A stretch of 64,000 nucleotides of DNA from Bifidobacterium parmae (GTDB lineage: Bacteria > Actinomycetota > Actinomycetes > Actinomycetales > Bifidobacteriaceae): NCBI RefSeq assembly GCF_002860365.1, contig NZ_NMWT01000003.1, forward strand, positions 1 to 64,000. Reading direction: 5' to 3'. Shown piece after piece: positions 37,637-46,180 of the stretch (position 1 is the stretch's first letter; each line of letters begins with the position of its first letter). The notes beneath the pieces are model-generated. The model ran no database searches and was not told the origin of the DNA. It saw nothing but the letters and a program-made list of their open reading frames with translations. The translations under genes were made by a program, and so were the position numbers.

Positions 37637-37710
37637 GCCCCCGTATCCCAATTGGTAGAGGAAGCAGCCTCAAAATCTGCGCAGTGTGGGTTCGAGTCCC
37701 ACCGGGGGCA
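37637..37710 (+). tRNA. tRNA with CAA anticodon (Leu) but short variable loop
   Basis: 74 nt: acceptor GCCCCCG/CGGGGGC, D-loop with GG, anticodon arm GCAGC-CTCAAAA-TCTGC (anticodon CAA, one C-T mismatch at the top of the stem), variable loop of five bases (GCAGT), T-arm GTGGG-TTCGAGT-CCCAC, discriminator A. Bacterial tRNA-Leu normally has a long class II variable arm, as does the tRNA-Leu(GAG) at 29597, so this is an atypical form. Confidence 0.85.
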
Positions 37711-37718
37711 CCTACGGA

Positions 37719-37754
37719 GAATCCCCCGCAATCATTCACGATTGCGGGGGATTC
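37719..37754 (+). terminator. terminator after the CAA tRNA
   Basis: GAATCCCCCGCAATC and GATTGCGGGGGATTC, perfect 15-bp stem, 6-nt loop, then CTTT. It also lies 30 nt beyond the stop of the pilin gene on the other strand and may serve both. Confidence 0.85.
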
Positions 37755-37784
37755 CTTTACCCCTTTCGGGCACGTTCCGGGCAC

Positions 37785-39647
37785 TTACGCGTGCAGGGCG
37801 CGCTTGGTGGCGCGGGACTTCGCGAACACGGTGCCGGCCGCGCCCGCGAGCAGCAGGCCGACCACGGTGAACAGGACGATGCCCGCCGCACCGGTCTTCG
37901 GCAGCTCGGTCACGTTGCGCACGTTGATCACCGAGTAATCGGTGATCTCGCCGCCGTTGAGGTCCGCGTTGCCGGAGTCCTGGGAAAGACCGTAGATGTC
38001 GGCGTGCTTGAAGTACACGGCCTTGCCGCCCTTGATGGTCACCTCGAACTCGGCATGCACCTGCTGGAGGAATCCGTCGGGCACGCGGGTCTCGGTGACC
38101 TTGTACACGCCGTCGGCGAGACCGGTGAACGTGACCTTGCCGTCCTCGTCGGACGTCTGGACCGCGTCGGCCGGGGTGACCGGCACGACCTTGTCGTTCG
38201 TATCGTCATCGGCCGCGCTGATGGTGAACTCCGCGCCCGCCAGCGCGGTGCCGTCCGCCGCCTTCTTGACGAAGCCGAACTTGCCGAGCGTGAGCTTGGT
38301 CTGGTCGGTGGCCTTCGCGTTGTTGTCGTTGACCTCGACCTTGTTGGTCACGTCGGGCGTATCGCCGTTCTGATCGGGCGTGGCGGTGATCTTCGCGGCA
38401 TACGTGATCTCCACGTACTTGCCGGCGTACTTGGTCTGATAGTCGGCGGACTGCACCAGCTTGGCGAAATCGAAGTCGAACCATGCGGCGTCATCGGCCG
38501 CGCCCTCGATCACCGGGTTCAACGGCTGTCCCTGCTGCGTGGTGGACGTGGTCACCGTGAACGTGGTGTCGCCGGCGGTCAGCGTGGTGCCGTCGCCGGT
38601 CTTGTCGCCATTCGCATTGACGTCGTAGATCTTGACCGTGTAGGCGCCCGTGTTGGATGCCACAGGCTGGTTGTCATCGTTCAGGAAGCCGTTGAGGTTC
38701 ACTTCCTGGCCTGCACCCGGGTAATCCTTCAGGGAGAACTGGTAGTCGGTGAATCCGGTGGTGAACGACGGCAGCTGGGAGCCCAGCGTGTACCGCACGT
38801 ACTGCGAGTTCGACACGGTGCCGTCCTTGTCGTCGTACGTCTTGACGACCGGGGTCACATGGTTCTTGAAGTCGATGGTGTTGAAGCCGCTGCCGTCCTC
38901 CGGCTGCGCCCAGTTCACGATCTTGCCGTCCTTGACATATCCGGAGGCGAGCACGATCGGCGCGGATTGGGTGACGACCTTGCCGCCGACCGTATTGTCG
39001 ACGTCGCCGCTGTTCTGCTCGGTGCCGTTCTGGATGGTGCTCTTGCTTAAACCCTGATCATTCACATCGGCGTTCTTCACCGTATCCACGAACAGGTAGA
39101 CGCCCGCAGGCAGTCTGACCCAACGGTTCTTGTATCCGTGGCCCTCCTGCGAGGTTCCGCCATCATACGTCGGCCACGTGATGGTCTTGAAGTTCGTCGC
39201 GTCACCGGTGACCTTCGCATCGGCGGCGAGCGCGTCCGCGAAGTTGCGGGTGGAACCGATCCACGGCGCGCCGGTCTCGTTGTCCAACGCGCCCTGCTGC
39301 AGCGCCCACGCCATCAGATCGGTTCCGCTGTCGGCTGACGGGACCTGACCGTCAAGCTTGGTGCCCTTGACCGCGGCATCCAGTGCGGATTTGATCGCCG
39401 TCTTGTCCGCAGTCGGCGTCGTCTGCACGCCGAAAGGACCCGACGTGGTGTAATCCACATAATCGGCGAGCTTATAGTACTTGACCTCGCGATTCGCCCA
39501 CTGATCGGCGTCGTCGGCCATGAACTGGAATACGACGTCGGTGTCGATCACCCGAGACGCGGCATTCGCGGTACCGGCACCGAACGCCATGCCTCCGAGC
39601 AGCGTCGCCGCCGCCGCGAGACCCGCGAACAGTTTCCTCATCCTCAT
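37785..39647 (-). CDS. sortase-anchored major (shaft) pilin
   Basis: A 620-aa LPXTG-type fimbrial subunit. A signal peptide (1-29: MRMRKLFAG then a hydrophobic core and ANA) is followed by an isopeptide-forming N-terminal domain, a D2-type domain, and a C-terminal Cna-B/SpaA domain with the E-box YKVTETRVPDGFL. The sorting signal LPKTG (about 582-586), a hydrophobic helix and a basic tail end the protein. Shaft pilins polymerise through lysine-LPXTG bonds made by class C sortase. AAGGAA precedes ATG 39647 by about 8 nt. Last gene of the HTH, tip, shaft operon, separated from the tip gene by 224 nt. Confidence 0.9.
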   Translation of the reverse strand: MRMRKLFAGLAAAATLLGGMAFGAGTANAASRVIDTDVVFQFMADDADQWANREVKYYKLADYVDYTTSGPFGVQTTPTADKTAIKSALDAAVKGTKLDGQVPSADSGTDLMAWALQQGALDNETGAPWIGSTRNFADALAADAKVTGDATNFKTITWPTYDGGTSQEGHGYKNRWVRLPAGVYLFVDTVKNADVNDQGLSKSTIQNGTEQNSGDVDNTVGGKVVTQSAPIVLASGYVKDGKIVNWAQPEDGSGFNTIDFKNHVTPVVKTYDDKDGTVSNSQYVRYTLGSQLPSFTTGFTDYQFSLKDYPGAGQEVNLNGFLNDDNQPVASNTGAYTVKIYDVNANGDKTGDGTTLTAGDTTFTVTTSTTQQGQPLNPVIEGAADDAAWFDFDFAKLVQSADYQTKYAGKYVEITYAAKITATPDQNGDTPDVTNKVEVNDNNAKATDQTKLTLGKFGFVKKAADGTALAGAEFTISAADDDTNDKVVPVTPADAVQTSDEDGKVTFTGLADGVYKVTETRVPDGFLQQVHAEFEVTIKGGKAVYFKHADIYGLSQDSGNADLNGGEITDYSVINVRNVTELPKTGAAGIVLFTVVGLLLAGAAGTVFAKSRATKRALHA

Positions 39648-39726
39648 GAGATGATTCCTTCCTTCCTTGGTTTCCTCTATGAATGGTTACGGTCTGTAAG
39701 GTCGGGCCGACTATCGGCGGCCTCGG

Positions 39727-39769
39727 CCACCCCCGGTCGGCTTCGCCGACAGCCCCCGCCGGCGGGGGC
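39727..39769 (+). repeat. 43-bp interspersed repeat, copy C
   Basis: CCACCCCC, GTCGGCTTCGCCGAC and AGCCCCCGCCGGCGGGGGC: the same element as 8300-8342, 31 kb away, differing at two positions. Here it lies between the tip and shaft pilin genes. Confidence 0.7.
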
Positions 39770-39813
39770 GACTGCGGGACACGGGCGCTTCACCCGCATC
39801 CCACGATGCCTCT

Positions 39814-39857
39814 GCCGGGCGGAAGTAACCATCGACGACGGCCGGCTCCCGCCCGGC
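39814..39857. terminator. inverted repeat between tip and shaft pilin genes
   Basis: GCCGGGCGG and CCGCCCGGC, 26-nt loop, directly after the tip-gene stop on the minus strand. With the repeat at 39727 it could attenuate or process the transcript between the two genes. Confidence 0.4.
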
Positions 39858-39871
39858 GGGGCGAAGCATTG

Positions 39872-42800
39872 TCAGGCGAGCCCCTTCCTCTTGCGGTACT
39901 CGTTGACCAGGGCGAGCGCCAGCGCCGCGGCCACAGCCGCGATGCCGCCGATCAGCAGCCAGTCACGCGCATCCAAGCCGCCCGTCAACGGCAGTGCCGC
40001 CACGGTCTTCACGTTCACGAGCCGGCACGGGGTCGGCCCAGAACCGGTCGTGGAGGCGACCGCGACGCAATCCGCGGAGGAGCCGGCGACGTTCATCCGC
40101 GCCCACAGGCCGTGCAGGCTCATGGTCGCGTCACCGGTTTCCGGCACGGTGATGAGCGCGTACGTCGTCGCGTCCGGTTTGGCATAGCCGTCGGGCGCGG
40201 TGGCCTCGGTGAGCTTGTACGTGCCGTACGGGAGGTTCCGGATCGTGATGTATCCGCTGCCTCGGCTGTCGACGTCCTCGTAGTACTGCTTGCCGTCGGA
40301 GGGCGTGGTGCAGCTGCCGGTCGCGCAGTCGACGACCGTGTGCGCGGAGTCCTTGACGATGTTCGCGCACGTCGTGCCGCCGTTCGTGGTGTCGCAGGTC
40401 TCCACGGTCCATACCGTGCCGGGCAGGAGCGCCTGGTCGTCGGCGCCGATCTTCGTCCATGTGACCTGCGTGGGCTTGTTCGTGATGCGGCCTTCGGACT
40501 TGTCCGCCCACGTGACCACGCCGGAGCCGTCGATCGTGAACGCACGACACGTGTCCGTGGGCTGTTGGTAGCCGACCGGCACGCCGGTCTCGCACAGCTT
40601 GTACGTCTTGTCCACGGTGAGGCCCTTGACGGTGAACCTGCCGGCGGTCGGGTTCTCGTCCTCGCCGGAATACGAGGCGTCGCCCGTATTGTCGGCGATG
40701 TTCCCGAAGCCGGCGATCGCGTTGCCGTTCTCGTCGGTGATCTTCCACGTGGAACCGGGCAGAAGCTTCGTATCGTCGTTCGCGTCGATCTTGTCCCAGC
40801 TGACCGATTTCGTCTCGGGCAGGTTGCCGATCACCTTGCCGGTCGTATCGAGCGGCCCCTTGCCGTCGGACGAGGAGGTTCCATCCGGCTTGTTCGCCAC
40901 GATCAGCGCCGGCTCCTCGTACTTGCTGCCGGCGGCAGGCTGCGTGACCGTGAACGTGTACGTGGTGGTCGTCTGCTGGTAGTTGGACGGCGCCCCGGTC
41001 TCCTGCAGCGTGTATGTGCCGGCCTTCAGGTTGTTGATGCTGATGTCGCCGGGGGTGCGGTCGTTGTCGCGGGTGCCGTTGTCCTCGATGATGACCCACT
41101 TGTCGCCGGTCTTGTCTGCGAGGTTGTGCCAGCAGGAGTCGGAGACGACGCGCGCGGTCGCGTCGGTCACGCAGTCGGCGGGACGCATGTTCGCCTCCAA
41201 CGGGCCGCCGTCCGTGGTGGAGAGCTTCCACTTGGAACCGCCCAGACGGTCGGCGTCGGTCTTGACCGTCGCGTTGTCCGCCGTACCGGAGGCCTTCGCC
41301 TTCGACCACGACATGGTGTACGGCGTGGAGAACATGACATTGCCGTCCGTACCGAACGCACCACCGGACAGGGAGACCGCGTTGCCGGTGAACGTGACCA
41401 GCGCGTTCGCCTTCGCCTCGGCCTTCAGATCGTCGCTCACCGAACTGGTCAGGCCCACGCCCGCGGTCTTGCCGTGGCCGTCCACCTGCGTCTGGTTGAT
41501 GTTCGTCGTGCCGGTCCACTGGCGTTTGCCGTCCGCGTCGAGGCTCGAATACTTGGCGTTGTCCTTCGCCGTGTCATGCGTCAACGGGACGGTGGACAGA
41601 TCGGTGCCGTTACGGTCATAGCCGGTCGAGCTCCTGCTCGGCTGCTGCCCGTCCGCGCTCCATGTGATCGCGCCGCTCTCACCGGCCCAGTTCTCGTCGG
41701 ACAGTTCGAAGCTGTTGGTCGTGATGCCGTTCTTCACCGGAGCCATGATCGCGAAATCTTCGCCGGATTGGCCATACTCGGTTTTCTGCGCGATCTGCGT
41801 GCGCTTCGTAGCGTCCTTCACCACGTCGACGTCGTATGTGGCGTCCACGCCGTTGTCGAACAGCAGCATGTTGCCGCCCTTCGAGTTGAAGCCCACGCCT
41901 GACGGGCACAGCCACAGGCCGCCGCCGAAGTGGCCGGCATGGTTGTTGTACGCCACGGACTTGCCCATGAACGTGGTGGTCCGCTCCTCCGTATACACGG
42001 CTCCGCCCAGATGCTCGGCCTGATTGCCCTGGAACCAGACCGGGGTGTTCGGGGTGACGTTCCCGTATGCCGGTGCGTTCCTTCCCGAGATGCCGGTGAA
42101 GATGGCCGTGCTCCACCAGCCTACGAAGATGGCGCCGCCGTCGCCGTGCGTGGCGTTGTCGAGGAACGTGCCGCGGGAGACGATCAGCGTGCTGTGGAAG
42201 CCGCTGCCGTCACCGGTGCTCCAGGGATTGGGATGGCCCGCGTTGCCGGAATAGATATAGATGGCGCCGCCGCCGCTCCACCCGGAGGTCATTCCCTCGA
42301 CGTAGTTATCGGCGAACACGCCGCCGTCGATGGTCACATCGCCCTGCGCCCATACGACGCCGCCGCCGCTATGCGCCTGGTTCTTCGCCGCGACGGTGTT
42401 GTTGGTGAACTCGCCGCCGCTGATCTCGAGCTTTCCGCCGATTTCCCTATTGCCCGACGGTGTGATCAATCGGATGACGCCGCCGCCCGATTTGATGTTC
42501 TTCGTCCACGTGGCCTCGTTGGAATCGAACGTGCCACCGGTGATCGTGGTGGTTCCACCCTCGCTGACCATCACGCCGCCGCCGGGCGCCTTGTTGCCGG
42601 TGAACGTGCCGCCGTTGATGGTGGTCGTCACGCGCTGCTCGTCGGCCGTCACGCCCTGCTGCTTGTCGTAGATGACGCCGCCGTCGCTTGTGGTCTCGTT
42701 GCCGACGAACGTGCCGTCGTCAAGCTTGACACCGAACGTGCCGCCGTTGATGGTGAGCGTGCCGCCGTCGTTGTAGACGACGCCGCCGTTACGCGCCTTG

Positions 42801-43594
42801 TTGCCGGTGAACTCGCCGCCGTTGATGGTCACGTCGCCCGCGCTGTAGGCGATGGCGCCGTCCTTGTCGGCGGACGTGCTGATGTCGTTGCCGGTGAACT
42901 TGCCGCCGTTGATGGTGAGCGTGGCCGTGGAGGCGACGTAGACGAGGTTGCGGGAACCGTCAGAGTAGGTGAAACTCGTGTCCTTCCCGTTCTCGCCGAT
43001 GGTGAGGTTCGAACCGGAGTGGACGACGAGGAACGCGCCGGTACCGCCGTTGGCGGTGCCGTCCGCATTCTTGCCGGTGAGTTTCGCGCCGTTGACCGCG
43101 GTCAACGTGACGGTCACGGCGGCGGTGTCCGTGCCGACGTCGATCGCGCCGGTCGCGGGGACCGGAATATCCTTCGTGATGACGACATCACCCGACTGCG
43201 CGAAGCAGCCGGCGAGCGTATCCCAATCCTGCACGTCGTCGCAACCGACGGCGGTGGGAGCGGGGGCGGCCGTCTGTCCGTCGGACTGCGTCGCGTCGGT
43301 GGAACCGGAGGCGGCGCCGGATTGGGCGTCGTTCGTCGCCGCACCGTCGTTCGTGCCGCCGTCCGCGCCGCCGTTCCCGTCGGCGGTGCCGGCCGTATCG
43401 GCTCCGGCGCCGCCGGACGTTCCCGCATCCGTGCCGGTCGATGTCGAAGACGACGAATCCGACGTGGCGGCGCCGACGGTGCCGACGGCCGTATCCTGCG
43501 CGACGGCGGGTGACGCCCCCGCCACGAGCATGGCGATCGTCGCGATCGTCGCCGCCGCGAGACGCGCCATGCGTCTGCCGTTCATGCCTGTCAT
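39872..43594 (-). CDS. giant sortase-anchored pilus tip adhesin with beta-helix
   Basis: A 1240-aa surface protein. A signal peptide (1-32, ending AVAQ) is followed by a Ser/Thr/Gly/Ala-rich low-complexity segment (about 33-110). A long right-handed beta-helix of polymorphic outer-membrane-protein type follows, with repeated INGGxFTGN units (about 180-560). Three Cna-B/SpaA domains come at the C-terminus, each with an E-box (YTLQETGAP, YKLCETGVP, YKLTEATAP). The sorting signal LPLTG (1201-1205) and a basic tail end it. This is the architecture of bifidobacterial tip pilins, thought to bind host glycans or matrix. ATG 43594 overlaps the upstream HTH gene by ATGA. Confidence 0.88.
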   Translation of the reverse strand: MTGMNGRRMARLAAATIATIAMLVAGASPAVAQDTAVGTVGAATSDSSSSTSTGTDAGTSGGAGADTAGTADGNGGADGGTNDGAATNDAQSGAASGSTDATQSDGQTAAPAPTAVGCDDVQDWDTLAGCFAQSGDVVITKDIPVPATGAIDVGTDTAAVTVTLTAVNGAKLTGKNADGTANGGTGAFLVVHSGSNLTIGENGKDTSFTYSDGSRNLVYVASTATLTINGGKFTGNDISTSADKDGAIAYSAGDVTINGGEFTGNKARNGGVVYNDGGTLTINGGTFGVKLDDGTFVGNETTSDGGVIYDKQQGVTADEQRVTTTINGGTFTGNKAPGGGVMVSEGGTTTITGGTFDSNEATWTKNIKSGGGVIRLITPSGNREIGGKLEISGGEFTNNTVAAKNQAHSGGGVVWAQGDVTIDGGVFADNYVEGMTSGWSGGGAIYIYSGNAGHPNPWSTGDGSGFHSTLIVSRGTFLDNATHGDGGAIFVGWWSTAIFTGISGRNAPAYGNVTPNTPVWFQGNQAEHLGGAVYTEERTTTFMGKSVAYNNHAGHFGGGLWLCPSGVGFNSKGGNMLLFDNGVDATYDVDVVKDATKRTQIAQKTEYGQSGEDFAIMAPVKNGITTNSFELSDENWAGESGAITWSADGQQPSRSSTGYDRNGTDLSTVPLTHDTAKDNAKYSSLDADGKRQWTGTTNINQTQVDGHGKTAGVGLTSSVSDDLKAEAKANALVTFTGNAVSLSGGAFGTDGNVMFSTPYTMSWSKAKASGTADNATVKTDADRLGGSKWKLSTTDGGPLEANMRPADCVTDATARVVSDSCWHNLADKTGDKWVIIEDNGTRDNDRTPGDISINNLKAGTYTLQETGAPSNYQQTTTTYTFTVTQPAAGSKYEEPALIVANKPDGTSSSDGKGPLDTTGKVIGNLPETKSVSWDKIDANDDTKLLPGSTWKITDENGNAIAGFGNIADNTGDASYSGEDENPTAGRFTVKGLTVDKTYKLCETGVPVGYQQPTDTCRAFTIDGSGVVTWADKSEGRITNKPTQVTWTKIGADDQALLPGTVWTVETCDTTNGGTTCANIVKDSAHTVVDCATGSCTTPSDGKQYYEDVDSRGSGYITIRNLPYGTYKLTEATAPDGYAKPDATTYALITVPETGDATMSLHGLWARMNVAGSSADCVAVASTTGSGPTPCRLVNVKTVAALPLTGGLDARDWLLIGGIAAVAAALALALVNEYRKRKGLA

Positions 43595-44175
43595 GCTTCC
43601 TGTCCTTCCGATTCCTGACGTGCCGACTGTTCCTCATTCGGCCGATCGGTCATGCCGAGCCGTTCGCGCAGCATGCTGTTCTCCTTCTCCAATCGGTCCA
43701 CGTATCGCGACAACTGGTCGATGACCCGACCGGGTGAATACCCGTATCCGCCGCAATCGGTTCCTTCCCGTCCGCCGGCGCCTGCGCGTGCGTCCGATGC
43801 GGTCAGCCGGACGCCCGCGCCGGATTGCGCCGGCGTGCCCGCGACGAAGAACCGTTCATCGTCGCCGGCGTCATCGCTCTCAAGCAGGAGAGCCGCGTTC
43901 GACCGCCAGCGCTGGAAGCATCGTTCGATGCGTTTCGCGCCGATCACCGCAGGGTCGAGTCCCGCCTTGCGGAACAGGTCGGTGGGATTCGCGCCGTTGA
44001 GATACCTGCGCAGGCACGCGCGTTGGAACCCCTTCGCGTAACGGATGCGCGAAGGTCCCACGGAGATCACCGCGGGCAGGCCGCTCAGATAGGTGATCTG
44101 CGCCGCCGAGAACATCGGCGCGCGCACGGGAATGCTGCGCGCCTCGGCGCCCTCGCCGATCACCTCCAACGGCAT
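43591..44175 (-). CDS. HTH-domain protein heading the pilus operon
   Basis: A 194-aa protein. The first 90 residues (ITYLSGLPAVISVGPSRIRY to RCFQRWRS) match a helix-turn-helix module, also found near IS3-type orfA proteins, with FQRACLRRYLNGANPTDLFR as its core. A Gly/Asp linker follows, then a C-terminal coiled coil (IDQLSRYVDRLEKENSMLRE). I see no transposase or terminal repeats nearby, so a regulator is more likely than an IS remnant. ATG 44175 has GGAGGAG 7 nt upstream; its stop overlaps the tip-gene start (ATGA), coupling their translation. A role in controlling pilus expression is inference. Confidence 0.72.
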   Translation of the reverse strand: MPLEVIGEGAEARSIPVRAPMFSAAQITYLSGLPAVISVGPSRIRYAKGFQRACLRRYLNGANPTDLFRKAGLDPAVIGAKRIERCFQRWRSNAALLLESDDAGDDERFFVAGTPAQSGAGVRLTASDARAGAGGREGTDCGGYGYSPGRVIDQLSRYVDRLEKENSMLRERLGMTDRPNEEQSARQESEGQEA

Positions 44176-44266
44176 GACCACTCCTCCGTCTTCGTTCCCG
44201 CGAATCCTGCACTTCACCTCGATGCACGGGCCTCTAAGCCCTTACACCCTCTGTCTGAAACAGATA

Positions 44267-44275
44267 CCCCCCCCC
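44267..44275 (-). promoter_or_regulatory. G9 homopolymer upstream of the pilus operon
   Basis: Nine consecutive G on the operon's strand, directly before TATCTG (44266-44261), a possible -10. ATGAAT 16 nt further up is a weak -35, so the tract would lie within the promoter spacer. It is about 92 nt before the HTH gene's ATG and outside its reading frame in every phase. Confidence 0.5.
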
Positions 44276-44352
44276 GAGACGGATTCATGGTTGGCCGGCA
44301 TGTCGTTGTGAGCGCGCACACATGCAGTCGGCGTCTCCGTCGAGGCATGCGA

Positions 44353-44390
44353 AAAGCCCCTTACCCGCGTTTGAACGGGTAAGGGGCTTT
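44353..44390 (-). terminator. pyk terminator
   Basis: On the minus strand AAAGCCCCTTACCCG pairs exactly with CGGGTAAGGGGCTTT around 8 nt, then TCGC. It is 88 nt beyond the pyk stop. Confidence 0.85.
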
Positions 44391-44477
44391 CACGTCGAAC
44401 CGGAATCCTACGGAATCCTAGGGAATCCCACGGATACCGGATTCAGCCTGCCGGCTCATGCACCGGACCGATCGGAA

Positions 44478-45920
44478 TCAGTCGCAGGCGCCCACGGTGT
44501 GGACGTAGATGGAGTCGGTGCTGCCCGGCTGGTGCTCGCCCTGGGCGGAGCTCAGGATGACGATCTTGTCGCCGTCGACGACCTTGCCGGCGTCGCGCAG
44601 CAGCTTGTCGGTGAAGACCATGAGGTCCTTGCGGGACTTGTCATGGTAGTCCTCGTCGAGCAGGAAGGCCTCGGTGCCCCAGGAGAGGGCCAGCCAGTGG
44701 TAGGTGTGCTCGTTGTTGGTGATGCCGTAGATCGGGGCGGCCGGACGCTCGCGGGAGACGCGGTGCACGGTGTTGCCGGTCTGGGTGTAGGCGACGATGG
44801 CCTTGGCGTTGAGCTTGTCGGCCAGGTCGACGGCGGCGGAGGAGACGGCGCCGGTGGAGGACATGTCCAGGTTCTTCAGGGCCGGGATGCGGTCGAAGCC
44901 GTGCTCGGTGGCGAAGCCGGAGATGCGGGACATGGTGGCGACGGTGACGGCCGGGTACTCGCCGACGGCGGTCTCGTTGGAGGTCATGGTGGCGTCGGCG
45001 CCGTCGAGCACGGCGTTGGCGCAGTCGGAGGCCTCGGCGCGGGACGGGACCGGGGAGTGGACCATGGAGCCCAGGACCTCGGTGGCCACGATGACCGGCT
45101 TGGCGTAGTGGCGGGACAGCTCGATGATGCGCTTGGTGGCCAGCGGGACCTCCTCGAGCGGGCACTCGACGGCCATGTCGCCACGGGCGGCCATGATGCC
45201 GTCGAAGGTCTTGACGATGTCCTCGAGGTTCTCGAGGGCCTGCGGCTTCTCGATCTTGGCGACGATCGGGATGCGGCGGCCTTCCTCGTCCATGATCTCG
45301 TGGGCGCGGTCGATGTCGGTGGCGAAACGCACGAAGGACATGGCGATGATATCGGCGCCGGTGCGGATGGCCCAACGCAGATCCTCTTCGTCCTTCTCGG
45401 TCAGGGCCGGCAGGGAGACGGCGACGCCCGGCAGGTTGATGCCCTTGTGGGAGGACACCGGACCGGCCACGACGACCTTGGTGTGCACGTTGTTGCCCTC
45501 AACCTTGGTGACCTCGAGACGGACCTTGCCGTCGTCGATGAGGATCGGGTCGCCCGGGTGGCAGTCGCCCGGCAGGCCCTTGAAGGTGGTGGAGGTGATG
45601 TGCTCGTCGCCCTCGACGTCGTCGGTGGTGATGACGAACTCCTGGCCTTCCTTGAGCTCGACCTTGTCCTCGCCCTCGGCGTTCTTCTTGAACCAGCCGC
45701 AGCGGATCTTCGGACCCTGGAGGTCGACCAGCACGGCCACGTTGCGACCGGCGGCCTTCGAGGCCTGACGCACGTTGTTGTAGACCTTGAGGTGGTCCTC
45801 CGGCGTGCCGTGGGAACGGTTCAGACGGGCCACATCCATGCCGGCTTCGACGAGGCTGGTGATGCCTTCGAGGGATTCGCTGGCGGGGCCGATGGTATCG
45901 ACGATCTTGGCTTTGCGCAT
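44478..45920 (-). CDS. pyk: pyruvate kinase
   Basis: A 480-aa pyruvate kinase converting phosphoenolpyruvate and ADP to pyruvate and ATP. Features: KIVDTIGPAS at the N-terminus, GMDVARLNRSHG, LVDLQGPKIRCG, and the active-site block IPIVAKIEKPQALENL with the catalytic lysine. MAARGDMAVECPLEEVP and the K+/Mg2+ region MTSNETAVGEYP follow. Codon use is highly biased, as in xfp. ATG 45920 has AGGAAT upstream. Monocistronic, with a promoter at about 45982-46011 and a terminator at 44353. Confidence 0.96.
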   Translation of the reverse strand: MRKAKIVDTIGPASESLEGITSLVEAGMDVARLNRSHGTPEDHLKVYNNVRQASKAAGRNVAVLVDLQGPKIRCGWFKKNAEGEDKVELKEGQEFVITTDDVEGDEHITSTTFKGLPGDCHPGDPILIDDGKVRLEVTKVEGNNVHTKVVVAGPVSSHKGINLPGVAVSLPALTEKDEEDLRWAIRTGADIIAMSFVRFATDIDRAHEIMDEEGRRIPIVAKIEKPQALENLEDIVKTFDGIMAARGDMAVECPLEEVPLATKRIIELSRHYAKPVIVATEVLGSMVHSPVPSRAEASDCANAVLDGADATMTSNETAVGEYPAVTVATMSRISGFATEHGFDRIPALKNLDMSSTGAVSSAAVDLADKLNAKAIVAYTQTGNTVHRVSRERPAAPIYGITNNEHTYHWLALSWGTEAFLLDEDYHDKSRKDLMVFTDKLLRDAGKVVDGDKIVILSSAQGEHQPGSTDSIYVHTVGACD

Positions 45921-45981
45921 GTTGCCTATTCCTAACTATTGCAAGGGACGCAGGCCGGACGGCCTACGTTTTCCACGGAAC

Positions 45982-46011
45982 AGTGTACTAGCTTTCGTTC
46001 GTTCGTTCCAG
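45982..46011 (-). promoter_or_regulatory. candidate pyk promoter with CGTT repeats in the spacer
   Basis: On the minus strand CTGGAA (46011-46006), 18-nt spacer containing GAAC repeated three times, TACACT (45987-45982). Confidence 0.4.
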
Positions 46012-46062
46012 TTTTTCCCCCGGTGTGTTGTTAACGCTCACAGCCCAGTCGCCGCAATGCAA

Positions 46063-46109
46063 AGAACGCTCACGGAACTCCCCTGTTCAGGGAATTCCGT
46101 GAGCGTTCT
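46063..46109 (-). terminator. terminator of the TerC-family gene
   Basis: AGAACGCTCACGGAA-TCCC and GGGA-TTCCGTGAGCGTTCT, one mismatch, about 7-nt loop, then TTGCATT on the minus strand. It sits 72 nt past the stop. Confidence 0.8.
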
Positions 46110-46180
46110 CGTAGAATTCACCGGACCGACGGACCGTTCGCCGGCCACCGGCTCCGATCGGACCGGCCGTCACGCCGACG

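Larger units (their letters stand above)
44176..44477. other. intergenic region between the pilus operon and pyk
   Basis: 302 nt holding the pilus operon's leader and presumed promoter (with the G9 tract at 44267-44275), the pyk terminator at 44353-44390, and three direct near-repeats of GGAATCC(C)ACGG at about 44400-44440. No gene is seen. Confidence 0.6.

Noticed and set aside
43591-44175. IS element or transposase
   Set aside because: The HTH part resembles IS3-type orfA, but no orfB, DDE motif, terminal inverted repeats or target duplication is visible, and the gene is coupled to a pilin gene.
44203-44295. Small ORF across the G9 tract fused to the HTH gene by slippage
   Set aside because: In each of the three phases a stop codon occurs before the HTH start, so no tract length fuses the frames.
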